Shown: positions 1-6,989, counted from the first letter of the stretch. The stretch is 15,955 bases of DNA from Clostridia bacterium (GCA_017481065.1 JAFUPT010000013.1:1-15955), one strand, 5' to 3'. A program made the numbers and translations. Notes: a model not told the origin generated them from the letters alone.

Positions 1-63
1 GACTTGCATGTGTTCAGCACGCCGCCAGCGTTCGTCCTGAGCCAGGATCAAACTCTTGCGTTT
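1..63 (-). rRNA. rrs: 16S ribosomal RNA, 5' end only (partial)
   Basis: The reverse complement carries the universal start of bacterial 16S rRNA: AGAGTTTGATCCTGGCTCAG (the 27F primer site, ending near 56), then GACGAACGCTGGCGGCGTG and CACATGCAAGTC. Only about the first 60 nt are in the window; the gene continues past the left edge. The mature 5' end is placed near 63 by analogy with E. coli, where seven bases precede this motif, so it is uncertain by a few bases. It is transcribed leftward from the promoter at 195-223. Confidence 0.97.
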
Positions 64-194
64 AATCCTTTATTCTCATCAAGTTTCCTTGACAAGCTTC
101 AACTCATTCGGAATTACTGTCTTGTTGATTGCGTTATCATTGTTCTGTATCGTTTTCAAGGTTCGGCGCTGCGCTCTCGCGAGTCAGCTTAGTT

Positions 195-223
195 ATAATA
201 ACACCGTTTTGAAGTTTTGTCAA
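195..223 (-). promoter_or_regulatory. rRNA operon promoter with A-tract UP-like element
   Basis: Read on the minus strand, a perfect -35 TTGACA (223-218) lies 17 bp from a -10 TATTAT (200-195). Directly upstream (about 224-243 on the + strand) are two A-tracts, as in the UP elements of strong rRNA promoters. Transcription should start near 188, which gives a leader of about 125 nt before 16S. The leader contains CCTTGAAAACG (complement of 152-162), which resembles the boxA-type antitermination signal of rRNA leaders; that last assignment is tentative. Confidence 0.88.
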
Positions 224-465
224 CCCCTTTTTTAAAGTTTTTTCAGGAAATTTTGCAACTTTTCCTGTGTAAGGGCTTTCATTTGGAGGATTGAAGGTGT
301 CTTCCTGCATTTTTACGTTTTTCTTTTACCAGAATAGACAAATGCCGATTGTTTTTTCACTGTTTCAACGCTTCATTCCGCATATTTTTTCTGAAAATCC
401 TTCTGAAAAAATGGATTTTCACTTGGTTCTCTGCGCTACTGTCATGTACGGACTGTGTTTTTATC
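224..465. other. Intergenic region between divergent rRNA operon and rlmD operon
   Basis: This stretch of about 240 bp is AT-rich. Near its left end it holds the UP-like A-tracts and a 7-bp inverted repeat, CAGGAAA (244-250) with TTTCCTG (261-267). No convincing gene is seen. A GGAGG (285-289) sits 7 nt before a GTG at 297, but the frame it would open runs 74 bp into rlmD and has no family resemblance. Confidence 0.5.
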
Positions 466-494
466 TTGCCACAGGGATGCGAAACTGTTACAAT
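466..494 (+). promoter_or_regulatory. Promoter of the rlmD-aroE-aroQ operon
   Basis: A -35 TTGCCA (466-471) is separated by exactly 17 bp from a -10 TACAAT (489-494). The expected start near 501 leaves a leader of about 22 nt that carries only the ribosome binding site TGGAGG before the ATG at 523. Confidence 0.8.
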
Positions 495-522
495 AGGATA
501 AAACCATTTTTCTGGAGGATGT

Positions 523-1875
523 ATGCGCAAAAACGACATTCTCACCCTCACCGCCGACGCTCTGGGCGCGGACATGGAGGGTGTTTGCCGCCATGAGGGC
601 ATGGCTGTTTTTGTCCCCGGACTGCTTCCGGGCGAGGAGGCGCAGGTGCGCATTGTGAAGGTGCAGCCCCGCTTTGCCTTCGGTCGCCTGGAATCCCGGC
701 CAGAAAAGGCTGCGGGAAGCCGCCGGGAGCCAGATTGTCCTGTGTACCCTCGCTGCGGCGGATGCAGCTGCCGTCACATGAGCTACGAGGCTACGCTGGA
801 GGCCAAGCGCAGGCAGGTGGAAGACTGCTTCCGCCGGATCGGTAAGATCGACGTGGAGGTTCCGCCGGTGCTGGGCATGGATCATCCCGCGGCTTATCGC
901 AACAAAACGGCCCTGCCCGTGGGCGGCACGGCGGAAAATCCACAGGTGGGCTTTTTTGCTCCCCGCAGTCATTCGTTAATCGCCATCGACCGCTGCCCCA
1001 ACGCCATGGAACCCTCCGACGCCATCTGCAGCGCCGTGCTCGACTGGATGCGCCGCTACAAAATCGCTCCTTATATGGAAGAAAGCCATACCGGACTGGT
1101 GCGCCATCTGGTGATTCGCGTCAACCGGCAGGGACAGAGCATGGTCACGCTGGTGGTCAACGGCACGAAGCTCCCCCATGAGCAGGAGCTGGCGGATGCG
1201 CTGGAGCCGCTGAAGGTGGTCAGCGTAATTTTTAACGAGAATCGTGAGAAGACCAATGTGATTCTCGGGCGGAAGTTCCGCACCATCCGCGGCGCTGATA
1301 CGCTGCAAGACGTGCTCTGCGGCCTGACCTTTGACCTGAGCCCGGCGGCGTTTTTCCAGGTGAATCCCATACAGACGGAACAGTTGTATCAGACCGCGCT
1401 GGATTTCGCCGAGCTTCGCCCGGAGGACACCCTTTGCGACGTTTACTGCGGCGCGGGCACCATCACGCTGATGATGGCCCGGCACTGCAAGACTGCTTTG
1501 GGCATCGAGATCGTGCCCCAGGCGATTGAAAATGCGAAGGCTAACGCGCGCCGCAACGGCATTTCCAATGTGGATTTTCGCGCGGCAGCGGCAGAGGAGC
1601 TGCTCCCCCGGCTGGTGGATGAGGGCCTACGGCCGGATGTGATCGTGATTGATCCGCCCCGCAAGGGTGTGGAGCCCGCTGTCATCTCCGCCATCTCCCA
1701 GGCAGGCCCCCGGCGATTGGTATATGTCAGCTGCAATGTGGCGACCCAAGCGCGGGACGCGGCGCTGCTCAAGGAGGCCGGGTATAGGCTGGAAAAGGTG
1801 CAGCCGGTGGATATGTTCTGCTGGACGAGCGGGGTGGAAAACGTCGCCCTTTTCATAAAGGAGGAATCACCATGA
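523..1875 (+). CDS. rlmD: 23S rRNA (uracil-C5)-methyltransferase, RlmD/RumA (RlmCD) family
   Basis: SAM-dependent enzyme that makes 5-methyluridine in 23S rRNA; the Bacillus relative RlmCD modifies two sites (U747 and U1939), so the exact target is not settled. The protein is 450 residues, normal for the family. The N-terminal region (about 1-60) fits a TRAM RNA-binding domain. Cys72, Cys78, Cys81 and Cys158 match the spacing of the [4Fe-4S]-binding cysteines of RumA. The SAM motif DVYCGAGTITL is at 306-316, DPPRKG at 377-382 and the catalytic nucleophile Cys404 in YVSCN. The start is fixed by GGAGG 7 nt upstream. The stop overlaps the aroE start (ATGA), so translation is probably coupled. 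It heads an operon with two shikimate-pathway genes; no functional link is evident. Confidence 0.93.
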   Translation: MRKNDILTLTADALGADMEGVCRHEGMAVFVPGLLPGEEAQVRIVKVQPRFAFGRLESRPEKAAGSRREPDCPVYPRCGGCSCRHMSYEATLEAKRRQVEDCFRRIGKIDVEVPPVLGMDHPAAYRNKTALPVGGTAENPQVGFFAPRSHSLIAIDRCPNAMEPSDAICSAVLDWMRRYKIAPYMEESHTGLVRHLVIRVNRQGQSMVTLVVNGTKLPHEQELADALEPLKVVSVIFNENREKTNVILGRKFRTIRGADTLQDVLCGLTFDLSPAAFFQVNPIQTEQLYQTALDFAELRPEDTLCDVYCGAGTITLMMARHCKTALGIEIVPQAIENAKANARRNGISNVDFRAAAAEELLPRLVDEGLRPDVIVIDPPRKGVEPAVISAISQAGPRRLVYVSCNVATQARDAALLKEAGYRLEKVQPVDMFCWTSGVENVALFIKEESP

Positions 1876-2657
1876 AGCACTACGCTCTCATCGGCGAAAA
1901 ATTAGGTCACAGCCTTTCCGTGCCGATTCATGAGGCCATTTTCCAGCGCCTGGGTATCGACGCGGATTACCGGCTCATTGAAATCCCTCGCAATGAGGTA
2001 ACCAGCGTCATTCCGCGGCTGCTCAAGGAGCTGGATGGCTTCAACGTCACCATTCCTTATAAAATGGAAGTCATTCCTTTGCTGGACGAAATTGACCAGT
2101 TTGCCTCCGATATCGGTGCGGTCAATACGGTGCTCTGCGGCCAGCCCTCTCGCGGCTTCAACACTGACGCGCCGGGGTTCACCGCCATGCTGCGCCACTT
2201 CGGCATTGATCCCCAGGGCGAAATTGCCTATGTGCTGGGCGGCGGCGGATCGTCGCTGACGGCAATCTCGGTCCTTAAAAAGTTGGGCGCGAAGAGCATT
2301 CGCGTGGTGTCCCGATCCCCTAAGGGCAAGGGGCAGATGGATTATGACGAGTTTCACCGCATCTTCCCCACCACCGGCGGCGTGATCGTCAACACCACGC
2401 CCGTGGGCATGTGGCCGAAGGTGGACGGCTGCCCCATCGACGCCTCCGTGCTGAAATATGCCAAGGGTGTGGCGGATATCGTCTACAATCCCCCGGAAAC
2501 CGTGCTAACCGCCGCTGCAAAGGCCGCCGGCGTACCTGCCTGCACGGGATTATACATGCTGATCGACCAGGCCGTGAAGGCCGAGGCCATCTGGCAGCAC
2601 CGGGACATGCCCGAGTATCTCACCGACACGCTGATGAAGGAGCTGAAGCTGCTATGA
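1872..2657 (+). CDS. aroE: Shikimate dehydrogenase
   Basis: Reduces 3-dehydroshikimate to shikimate with NADPH, the fourth step of the chorismate pathway, in the cytosol. The protein is 261 residues, slightly short of the usual 270-290. The N-terminal substrate motif GHSLSVPIH (12-20) binds the shikimate carboxylate. NVTIPYK (58-64) supplies catalytic Lys64, and Asp99 in NTDAPGF is the partner Asp. The Rossmann loop reads GGGGSS (123-128) in place of the common GAGGA. Arg148 in VVSRS is placed to bind the NADP 2'-phosphate. The C-terminal GLYMLIDQA (226-234) is also family-typical. A strong AAAGGAGG precedes the ATG, which overlaps the rlmD stop. The next gene makes its direct precursor's synthase, so the two form a pathway pair. 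Confidence 0.95.
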   Translation: MKHYALIGEKLGHSLSVPIHEAIFQRLGIDADYRLIEIPRNEVTSVIPRLLKELDGFNVTIPYKMEVIPLLDEIDQFASDIGAVNTVLCGQPSRGFNTDAPGFTAMLRHFGIDPQGEIAYVLGGGGSSLTAISVLKKLGAKSIRVVSRSPKGKGQMDYDEFHRIFPTTGGVIVNTTPVGMWPKVDGCPIDASVLKYAKGVADIVYNPPETVLTAAAKAAGVPACTGLYMLIDQAVKAEAIWQHRDMPEYLTDTLMKELKLL

Positions 2658-3085
2658 AAAAGATTCTGATTCTCAACGGACCCAACATCAACCTCACCGG
2701 CCTGCGGGAAAAATCCGTGTACGGCACGAAGACCTTCGAGGATTTGATTGCCCTGTGTCAGGCGGAGGCAGAAAAACTGGGCGTGGAGCTGCGCTGCGTG
2801 CAGTCCAACCACGAAGGCGCGCTGATTGACGCGCTGCAGCAGGCCTGGTTCGACGGCTTTGACGGCGCGGTGTTCAATCCCGGCGGATACACCCACACCT
2901 CCGTGGCGCTGCATGACGCCATTGCCTCCGTGCCCATGCCGGTGATCGAGTGCCACATGTCCAATGTGCATGCCCGGGAGGAATTCAGACACAAGTCCAT
3001 GACGGCTTCTGCCTGTAGGGGGCAGATCGTGGGGTTTGGGTTCTATGGGTATTTGATGGGGATGCGGGCGCTGGTGGAAACGTAA
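2654..3085 (+). CDS. aroQ: 3-dehydroquinate dehydratase, type II
   Basis: Converts 3-dehydroquinate to 3-dehydroshikimate, the substrate of AroE encoded just upstream. The protein is 143 residues, the usual size of the small dodecameric type II enzyme. Seen in order: LNGPNINLTGLRE (8-20), catalytic Tyr23 in SVYGT, FNPGGYTHTS with Asn75 and His81, ECHMSNVHAREEFR with His101 and Arg112, and GFGFYGYLMG near the C-terminus. The chosen start (ATGAAAAAG) overlaps the aroE stop by ATGA and has AAGGAG 11 nt upstream. A longer in-frame extension back to 2411 exists but lies entirely inside aroE and lacks family similarity. The operon ends at the hairpin directly downstream. Confidence 0.95.
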   Translation: MKKILILNGPNINLTGLREKSVYGTKTFEDLIALCQAEAEKLGVELRCVQSNHEGALIDALQQAWFDGFDGAVFNPGGYTHTSVALHDAIASVPMPVIECHMSNVHAREEFRHKSMTASACRGQIVGFGFYGYLMGMRALVET

Positions 3086-3099
3086 AAAAGCATCAGAAA

Positions 3100-3134
3100 A
3101 GGCTGCCGGATTTTTTCCGACAGCCTCATTTTTT
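3100..3134. terminator. Bidirectional rho-independent terminator, aroQ / rpiB-like
   Basis: An 11-bp inverted repeat (AGGCTGCCGGA at 3100-3110, TCCGACAGCCT at 3116-3126, one mismatch, T5 loop) is followed on the + strand by CATTTTTT. On the minus strand it is followed by TTTTCTGATGCTTTTTT. It sits between two convergent genes and can serve both. Its right flank reaches the stop codon of the minus-strand gene. Confidence 0.88.
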
Positions 3135-3771
3135 ACGCCTTCACGCTGCGCAGATACGCCGCAATCGCCTCATCCTTGCAGGCCGGGAAGAACAGCTCGT
3201 CGAACTTCTCGCCGCTGATGGACTCCTTCAGGAAATCCTGGTCGATGTCGTGCAGGATGTCGATCAGGGGACGGTAGGTGACTTCCTTCACCTTGTCCAG
3301 GATCTTCTTGTTGCGCTGCTCGGGCACCACGCGCTCCTTGGGATAGCCGTTGCCGTGGCCGAAGCCGAAGAGCTGCTGGAAGATCATCTCCAGCTTGAGC
3401 TCCGCGCCCCAGCCGAAGTCCTTGGCAAAGGGCAGGGCCACGCAGTTGCCATCGTTGATCTGGGCAAACATATAGCCGTCGGAGGGATCCACCAGATGGC
3501 CGCAGAGCACGCCGGGGAAGGAATTGCAGGCCAGCATTGCGCCCTCGCCGGTGCCGCAGCCGGTCACCACATAATCCGCCGCGCCGGTCTGAAGCAGCAG
3601 GGAGGCCAGCAGGCCGATCTTCACGTAGGTCAGCTGGCACTCGTCCTCCGCGGTGTACATGCCGTAGTTCACGACCTCGTGGCCCATGGGCTCCACGACC
3701 TTCTTCAGGGAGGCCTCGATCATGGCGTTTTTCGCCGCCTGGCTGTTTTCATTGATCAGAGCAATTTTCAT
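3133..3771 (-). CDS. RpiB/LacA/LacB family sugar-phosphate isomerase
   Basis: Predicted aldose-ketose phosphate isomerase of the RpiB fold; the substrate (ribose-5-phosphate, galactose-6-phosphate or another) cannot be told from sequence. The 212-residue protein starts MKIALINENSQ and carries the family signature VTGCGTGEGAMLACNSFPG at 69-87, with Cys72 matching the catalytic Cys of RpiB. It is longer than E. coli RpiB (about 150) because of a C-terminal extension of about 60 residues. The ATG at 3771 was chosen over an upstream in-frame start at 3837 because it has AAAGGAAG upstream and matches the family N-terminus; the longer form would begin on top of the promoter. It is the only protein-coding gene on the minus strand and has its own promoter. 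It occupies the place where dnaA is expected next to dnaN. Confidence 0.85.
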   Translation of the reverse strand: MKIALINENSQAAKNAMIEASLKKVVEPMGHEVVNYGMYTAEDECQLTYVKIGLLASLLLQTGAADYVVTGCGTGEGAMLACNSFPGVLCGHLVDPSDGYMFAQINDGNCVALPFAKDFGWGAELKLEMIFQQLFGFGHGNGYPKERVVPEQRNKKILDKVKEVTYRPLIDILHDIDQDFLKESISGEKFDELFFPACKDEAIAAYLRSVKA

Positions 3772-3772
3772 T

Positions 3773-3784
3773 GGAAGTACTTCC
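3773..3784 (-). promoter_or_regulatory. 12-bp palindrome overlapping the rpiB-like ribosome binding site
   Basis: GGAAGTACTTCC is a perfect palindrome that includes the Shine-Dalgarno GGAAG of the isomerase gene and ends 1 nt before its ATG. It could form a small hairpin that masks the site, or act as an operator. Either role is inference. Confidence 0.35.
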
Positions 3785-3808
3785 TTTCTGCAAGATTTTG
3801 ATGGTATC

Positions 3809-3837
3809 ATGATAGCATGAGTGGGAGGGAATTGCAA
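3809..3837 (-). promoter_or_regulatory. Promoter of the rpiB-like gene
   Basis: Read on the minus strand, -35 TTGCAA (3837-3832) and -10 TATCAT (3814-3809) are exactly 17 bp apart. The expected start is near 3802, about 30 nt before the ATG. Confidence 0.75.
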
Positions 3838-3897
3838 GTTTGGCTGAGCACTCTTTTCCCTCTTTCTTTCCGGTCGGCGATTTGGCTGGGAACGCGG

Positions 3898-3923
3898 CGC
3901 TATTATAAATAGAAGAAATAGCG
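3898..3923. repeat. Inverted repeat in an AT-rich stretch
   Basis: CGCTATT (3898-3904) and AATAGCG (3917-3923) form a 7-bp inverted repeat around a 12-nt AT-rich centre. It lies between the rpiB-like promoter and the first DnaA-like boxes. No T-tract follows, so it does not look like a terminator; its role is unknown. Confidence 0.35.
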
Positions 3924-3963
3924 AGATGCAGCGGTATGCAGGGGCGGATTTTTCCCAAAGGGC

Positions 3964-4306
3964 TGTGGACTAAGCTGTGGATCCTTTGCTTTGGGAAGCG
4001 CGCTTTTTCCCCATATTTCCTTGGAAAACGGCTTTCCACAGGTCGAATATCCACAGGTTGTGGAAAATGTGGAAAAGGTCTGTGGATGACCGCTGCACAG
4101 GCAGGGCAAAGCGCCGGTTCAGGGATTTTTTATGCATCGTATTCATGATTTCCAGCAGGAAACAGCGGGGCCGGTATGGAATATTACCTCGAAGGGGATT
4201 TCTGTCCACATACGCTGTGGATGAACCCCTCTGTTTTTCCACAGTTTATCCAGCCCCGTTTTTGGGGCGCTGTAAGGGCTGGAAGGGGTTTTCCACAGTT
4301 TCCACA
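3964..4306. other. oriC: DnaA-box cluster 1 (oriC region)
   Basis: The region has many 9-mers related to the DnaA box TTATCCACA or its complement TGTGGATAA. One-mismatch copies are ATATCCACA (4047), TGTGGAAAA (4059 and 4068, directly abutting), TGTGGATGA (4081 and 4216) and TTTTCCACA (4235 and 4289). Two-mismatch copies lie at 3964, 3976, 4032, 4202, 4246 and 4298. None is a perfect match. Several pairs are head-to-tail at 9 or 11 bp centre spacing. The location directly before dnaN is a usual place for an oriC, and the unwinding-type sequence follows at once. Function is inferred. Confidence 0.8.
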
Positions 4307-4352
4307 TCCCCTACTGCTACTACTGAAATAATACATACTGCTATCTATGTAA
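4307..4352 (+). other. Candidate origin unwinding element: GC step, DnaA-trio-like triplets, AT-rich stretch
   Basis: After the last two DnaA-like boxes (4289-4306) comes TCCCC, then CTACTGCTACTACTG (4311-4325). That is five triplets whose complementary strand reads 3'-GAT/GAC-5'. An AT-rich stretch follows (4326-4352). This order (box, short GC-rich spacer, repeated trinucleotides, AT-rich DNA) is that of the basal unwinding system described for B. subtilis oriC. It ends at the dnaN ribosome binding site, so any dnaN leader would run through it. Confidence 0.62.
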
Positions 4353-4368
4353 CAGGGAGGTTGATCCC

Positions 4369-5484
4369 ATGCAATTCACCATGAACGCCCAGGATCTCCT
4401 GGACGGGCTCAATACTGTGACTCGAGCGCTGGCGGCCCGGCCGGCGAAGCAGATCCTGGAGGGCGTGCTGATCGACGCCCATGAATCGGGGGTCATTTTG
4501 ACCTGCTCCGATGGGAGCCTGGCCATTGAGACCACCATCACGGCGGACGTCATGGAGACAGGCCGCGCGGTGCTGCCCGGTCGACTGTTCACCGAGCTGG
4601 TTCGCAAGCTGCCCGGCGGCAGCGTGACCATCAAGGTGGGCGATAGCCTGGCGGCGTCCATTCGCTGCATGTCCTCCAAGAGCAATCTTGCGGGCATGAA
4701 TCCGGCGGAGTATCCCGAGATGGCCCAGGTGTCCAGCGGCACGGAGATCAAGATCCCCCAGTGCAAGCTCAAGGAAATGATCTCTCGCGTGGTCTTTGCC
4801 ATCGCCACCGATGAGAGCCGCCAGATCCTCACCGGCTGCCTGATGGAGGTCAGCCGTAGCGAGGCCCGGCTGGTGGCGCTGGACGGCTTCCGCCTGGCGA
4901 TTCAGAAGGCTTTCCAGCCCTTTGAACTGCCCGCGGATACGGAGGTGCTCAAGGCGGTCATTCCCGGCCGGGTTCTCAGCGAGCTGAGCAAGATTCTGCT
5001 GGATGAGGAAGAATTCTGCACGCTGCTCATGGACAAGACCCGCATGCAGGCCACCTTCGGCAATACCCGCCTGAGCACGGTGCTGCTGGCGGGCGAATAC
5101 ATCGATTACCGCAAGATTCTGCCTCCCTCCTTCCGCACCGTGGCCAAGGCTGACCGCGTCGAGGTGCAGAACGCCATCGACCGCGCCTCCCTCATGGCCC
5201 GCGAAGGCAAGAACAACCTCGTGCGCCTCTCCTTCACCGACGGCACCCTGGCCATCACCTCCAATGCGGAGCTGGGCGATGTGCATGAGGAGCTGAGCGC
5301 GGCGCTCTCCGGTGATCCGATTGACATTGCCTTCAACGCCAAGTATATCACCGACGTGATTCGCAACATCTCTGATAATGAGATGTGCATGAAGTTCAAC
5401 TCCAACGTCAGCCCCTGCGTCGTGTGCCCGCAGGAGGGAGATCAGTATCTGTATCTGATCCTTCCCGTGCGCGTGTTCCAGTAA
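4369..5484 (+). CDS. dnaN: DNA polymerase III beta subunit (sliding clamp)
   Basis: Ring-shaped processivity clamp that tethers the replicative polymerase and recruits repair and regulatory factors. The protein is 371 residues, standard for the family, and should fold as three repeated clamp domains of about 120 residues. Typical stretches are the N-terminal MQFTMNAQDLLDGLNTVTRAL, GGSVTIKVGD near 83-92, the middle-domain LVALDGFRLAI and the conserved C-terminal YLILPVRVF. The start at 4369 has GGGAGG 10 nt upstream; an internal ATG at 4381 would cut the conserved first strand. I could not identify a clear sigma-A promoter. Its upstream region is the oriC-like segment, and a strong terminator follows it, so it seems to be transcribed apart from recF. 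Confidence 0.97.
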   Translation: MQFTMNAQDLLDGLNTVTRALAARPAKQILEGVLIDAHESGVILTCSDGSLAIETTITADVMETGRAVLPGRLFTELVRKLPGGSVTIKVGDSLAASIRCMSSKSNLAGMNPAEYPEMAQVSSGTEIKIPQCKLKEMISRVVFAIATDESRQILTGCLMEVSRSEARLVALDGFRLAIQKAFQPFELPADTEVLKAVIPGRVLSELSKILLDEEEFCTLLMDKTRMQATFGNTRLSTVLLAGEYIDYRKILPPSFRTVAKADRVEVQNAIDRASLMAREGKNNLVRLSFTDGTLAITSNAELGDVHEELSAALSGDPIDIAFNAKYITDVIRNISDNEMCMKFNSNVSPCVVCPQEGDQYLYLILPVRVFQ

Positions 5485-5499
5485 GAAATAAGGGCGGAG

Positions 5500-5537
5500 A
5501 TCAGGGTCTGCGGTGTTTCCGCCGGCCCTGATTTTTA
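5500..5537 (+). terminator. Rho-independent terminator after dnaN
   Basis: ATCAGGG (5500-5506) pairs with CCCTGAT (5526-5532), with an inner GCGG/CCGC stem and a GTGTT-type loop. TTTTT immediately follows (5532-5536). It separates dnaN from recF, genes that are often co-transcribed. Confidence 0.87.
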
Positions 5538-5560
5538 TGATAAAAACATAAGTAAATATT

Positions 5561-6730
5561 ATGCTGATTGAATCATTGAAGCTGCGGGATTACCGCAATT
5601 ATGGGGAACTGACGATCGCTCCTCACCCTGGCGTGAACATCCTTTTCGGACAAAATGGCTCCGGCAAGACCAATCTGCTGGAGGCTATTCACTACTGCGC
5701 ATTGGGCAGAAGTCACCGCACGAGTCAGGATAAAGAGGTCGTGCGCAAGGGCGCAATCATGTCCGCCATCGGCGTGCAGCTGCGCAAAAATGGCATCAGG
5801 ATGGATATTGCGGTCAAATTGACGCCCGATGAAGGCAAAAAAAAGCATATCTTCATCGACAAGAAGAAGGCCAGCCGCATTTCTGACCTGATGGGCAGGG
5901 TGCAGTGCGTCATTTTTTCGCCGGAGGATCTCATGATCGTCAAGGAGGGGCCCTCCATCCGCCGGCGTTTTCTGGATATGATGATCAGCCAGCTCTCTAC
6001 GGCCTATTTTGTGGCCTTGCAGCAGTATCAAAAGGCGTTGGATCAGCGAAACGCCATGCTGCGCGAGTACAAGCGCGGCGGACGGTGTGATATGGGTATG
6101 CTGGAAGCCTTTGAGCATGGAATGGCGGTGCCCTGCGACACCATCATCCCCCTGCGGCGAAAGTATGTACAGATGATGGCGCAAATCGCGGCGGAAAAGT
6201 ACAATGCCATCAGCGGTCGCGAGGGCGAGCAGTTCGCCATGAACTATGACTGCTGTGTGGCGCAGGAGGAGCGCGTTGCAGAGAAGGTCATGGAGAGGCT
6301 TCGCCAGTCCCGACGGGAGGATATGCTGCGCGGCACCACCAGCTTCGGCGTTCACAGGGAGGATATCGTGCTGCAGCTCTCTGGCAGGGATATGAAGGTG
6401 TTCGCCTCGCAGGGGCAGATTCGCACTGCCGCGCTGAGCATGAAGCTGTCCCAGTTAGAGGTTTTCAGGAAGGAATCCGGCGAGGCGCCCATTTTGCTGC
6501 TGGACGACGTGATGAGCGAACTGGACATGACTCGCCGCACCCGGCTGCTGGGTGAAATCAGCGGCGTGCAGACGTTCATTACCTGCACGGATGAATCCGA
6601 CCTGGAGGGCTGCCTGGAAAAGCGGAGCTACCGGGTGCAGATGGACGGCGAGGGGTTTGCGAATGTGACGGAGACCAGCGCCGGTGAGCAGGTGGCTTCT
6701 TTGATTCATGAGGATGAGCTCGATTTTTGA
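5561..6730 (+). CDS. recF: DNA replication and repair protein RecF
   Basis: SMC-like ATPase that helps load RecA at single-strand gaps. The protein is 389 residues, within the usual range. The N-terminus MLIESLKLRDYRNY is the family start, Walker A GQNGSGKT is at 30-37, the ABC-type signature ASQGQIRT at 282-289, and Walker B ILLLDDVMSELD at 311-322. The start at 5561 is set by family homology because no Shine-Dalgarno is visible in the AT-rich upstream sequence (ATAAGTAAATATT). The usual order dnaN-yaaA-recF is altered: no S4-domain yaaA-type gene lies between, only a terminator and 23 bp. I could not find a convincing promoter in those few bases, so expression may rely on readthrough. A parS site and a terminator follow its stop. 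Confidence 0.96.
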   Translation: MLIESLKLRDYRNYGELTIAPHPGVNILFGQNGSGKTNLLEAIHYCALGRSHRTSQDKEVVRKGAIMSAIGVQLRKNGIRMDIAVKLTPDEGKKKHIFIDKKKASRISDLMGRVQCVIFSPEDLMIVKEGPSIRRRFLDMMISQLSTAYFVALQQYQKALDQRNAMLREYKRGGRCDMGMLEAFEHGMAVPCDTIIPLRRKYVQMMAQIAAEKYNAISGREGEQFAMNYDCCVAQEERVAEKVMERLRQSRREDMLRGTTSFGVHREDIVLQLSGRDMKVFASQGQIRTAALSMKLSQLEVFRKESGEAPILLLDDVMSELDMTRRTRLLGEISGVQTFITCTDESDLEGCLEKRSYRVQMDGEGFANVTETSAGEQVASLIHEDELDF

Positions 6731-6738
6731 TTCCCCAT

Positions 6739-6754
6739 TGTTTCACGTGAAACA
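6739..6754. other. parS: parS site 1 (ParB/Spo0J binding)
   Basis: TGTTTCACGTGAAACA is a perfect 16-bp palindrome and matches the conserved bacterial chromosomal parS. It lies 8 bp after the recF stop and directly before the recF terminator. It would act as a loading site for ParB and, through it, SMC. Confidence 0.95.
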
Positions 6755-6755
6755 T

Positions 6756-6806
6756 GGCCCGACAGGCTGAATTTTGAAGAAAATGACGCCTGATGGGGCC
6801 TTTTTT
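6756..6806 (+). terminator. Rho-independent terminator after recF
   Basis: A two-part stem GGCCC/GGGCC plus CAGGC/GCCTG, with a long AT-rich apical loop, is followed by TTTTTT at 6801-6806. It begins 1 bp after parS1. Confidence 0.8.
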
Positions 6807-6900
6807 ACTTTTGCTGTGAGAACGAAAATAAAAACTTTCAATGAAGATAGGGTCAAAAAACATGGTGATCATCCATTTTAGCGAGGAAAAAATAAAAATG

Positions 6901-6972
6901 ACTTGAAAATAAAAGGATTCAGTCAAATGTAATACAATGATTATATAATTAATAGAAAATATAAAATAAAAT
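6901..6972. other. AT-rich island beside parS2
   Basis: By hand count 61 of 72 bases are A or T (about 85%), and the last 42 contain only three G/C. The surrounding genes are clearly GC-richer. It contains TACAAT and TATAAT hexamers but no well-spaced -35, so promoter activity is not clear. It could be an upstream region for addA, a DNA-unwinding element, or a bendable spacer. Confidence 0.55.
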
Positions 6973-6973
6973 A

Positions 6974-6989
6974 TGTTTCACGTGAAACA
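6974..6989. other. parS: parS site 2 (ParB/Spo0J binding)
   Basis: A second exact copy of TGTTTCACGTGAAACA; with the flanking A and T it makes an 18-bp palindrome. It lies immediately upstream of the predicted addA -35, so bound ParB could affect that promoter. The preceding A creates an ATG that opens the addA frame early (MFHVKH), but it has no Shine-Dalgarno. Confidence 0.95.

Noticed and set aside
297..596. Small frame starting GTG with GGAGG 7 nt upstream
   Set aside because: It runs 74 bp into rlmD, has no family features and no upstream promoter with correct spacing; the overlap part is simply rlmD read in another frame.
2411..2653. Extended start for aroQ
   Set aside because: It lies wholly within aroE in another frame; the ATG overlapping the aroE stop matches the family N-terminus.
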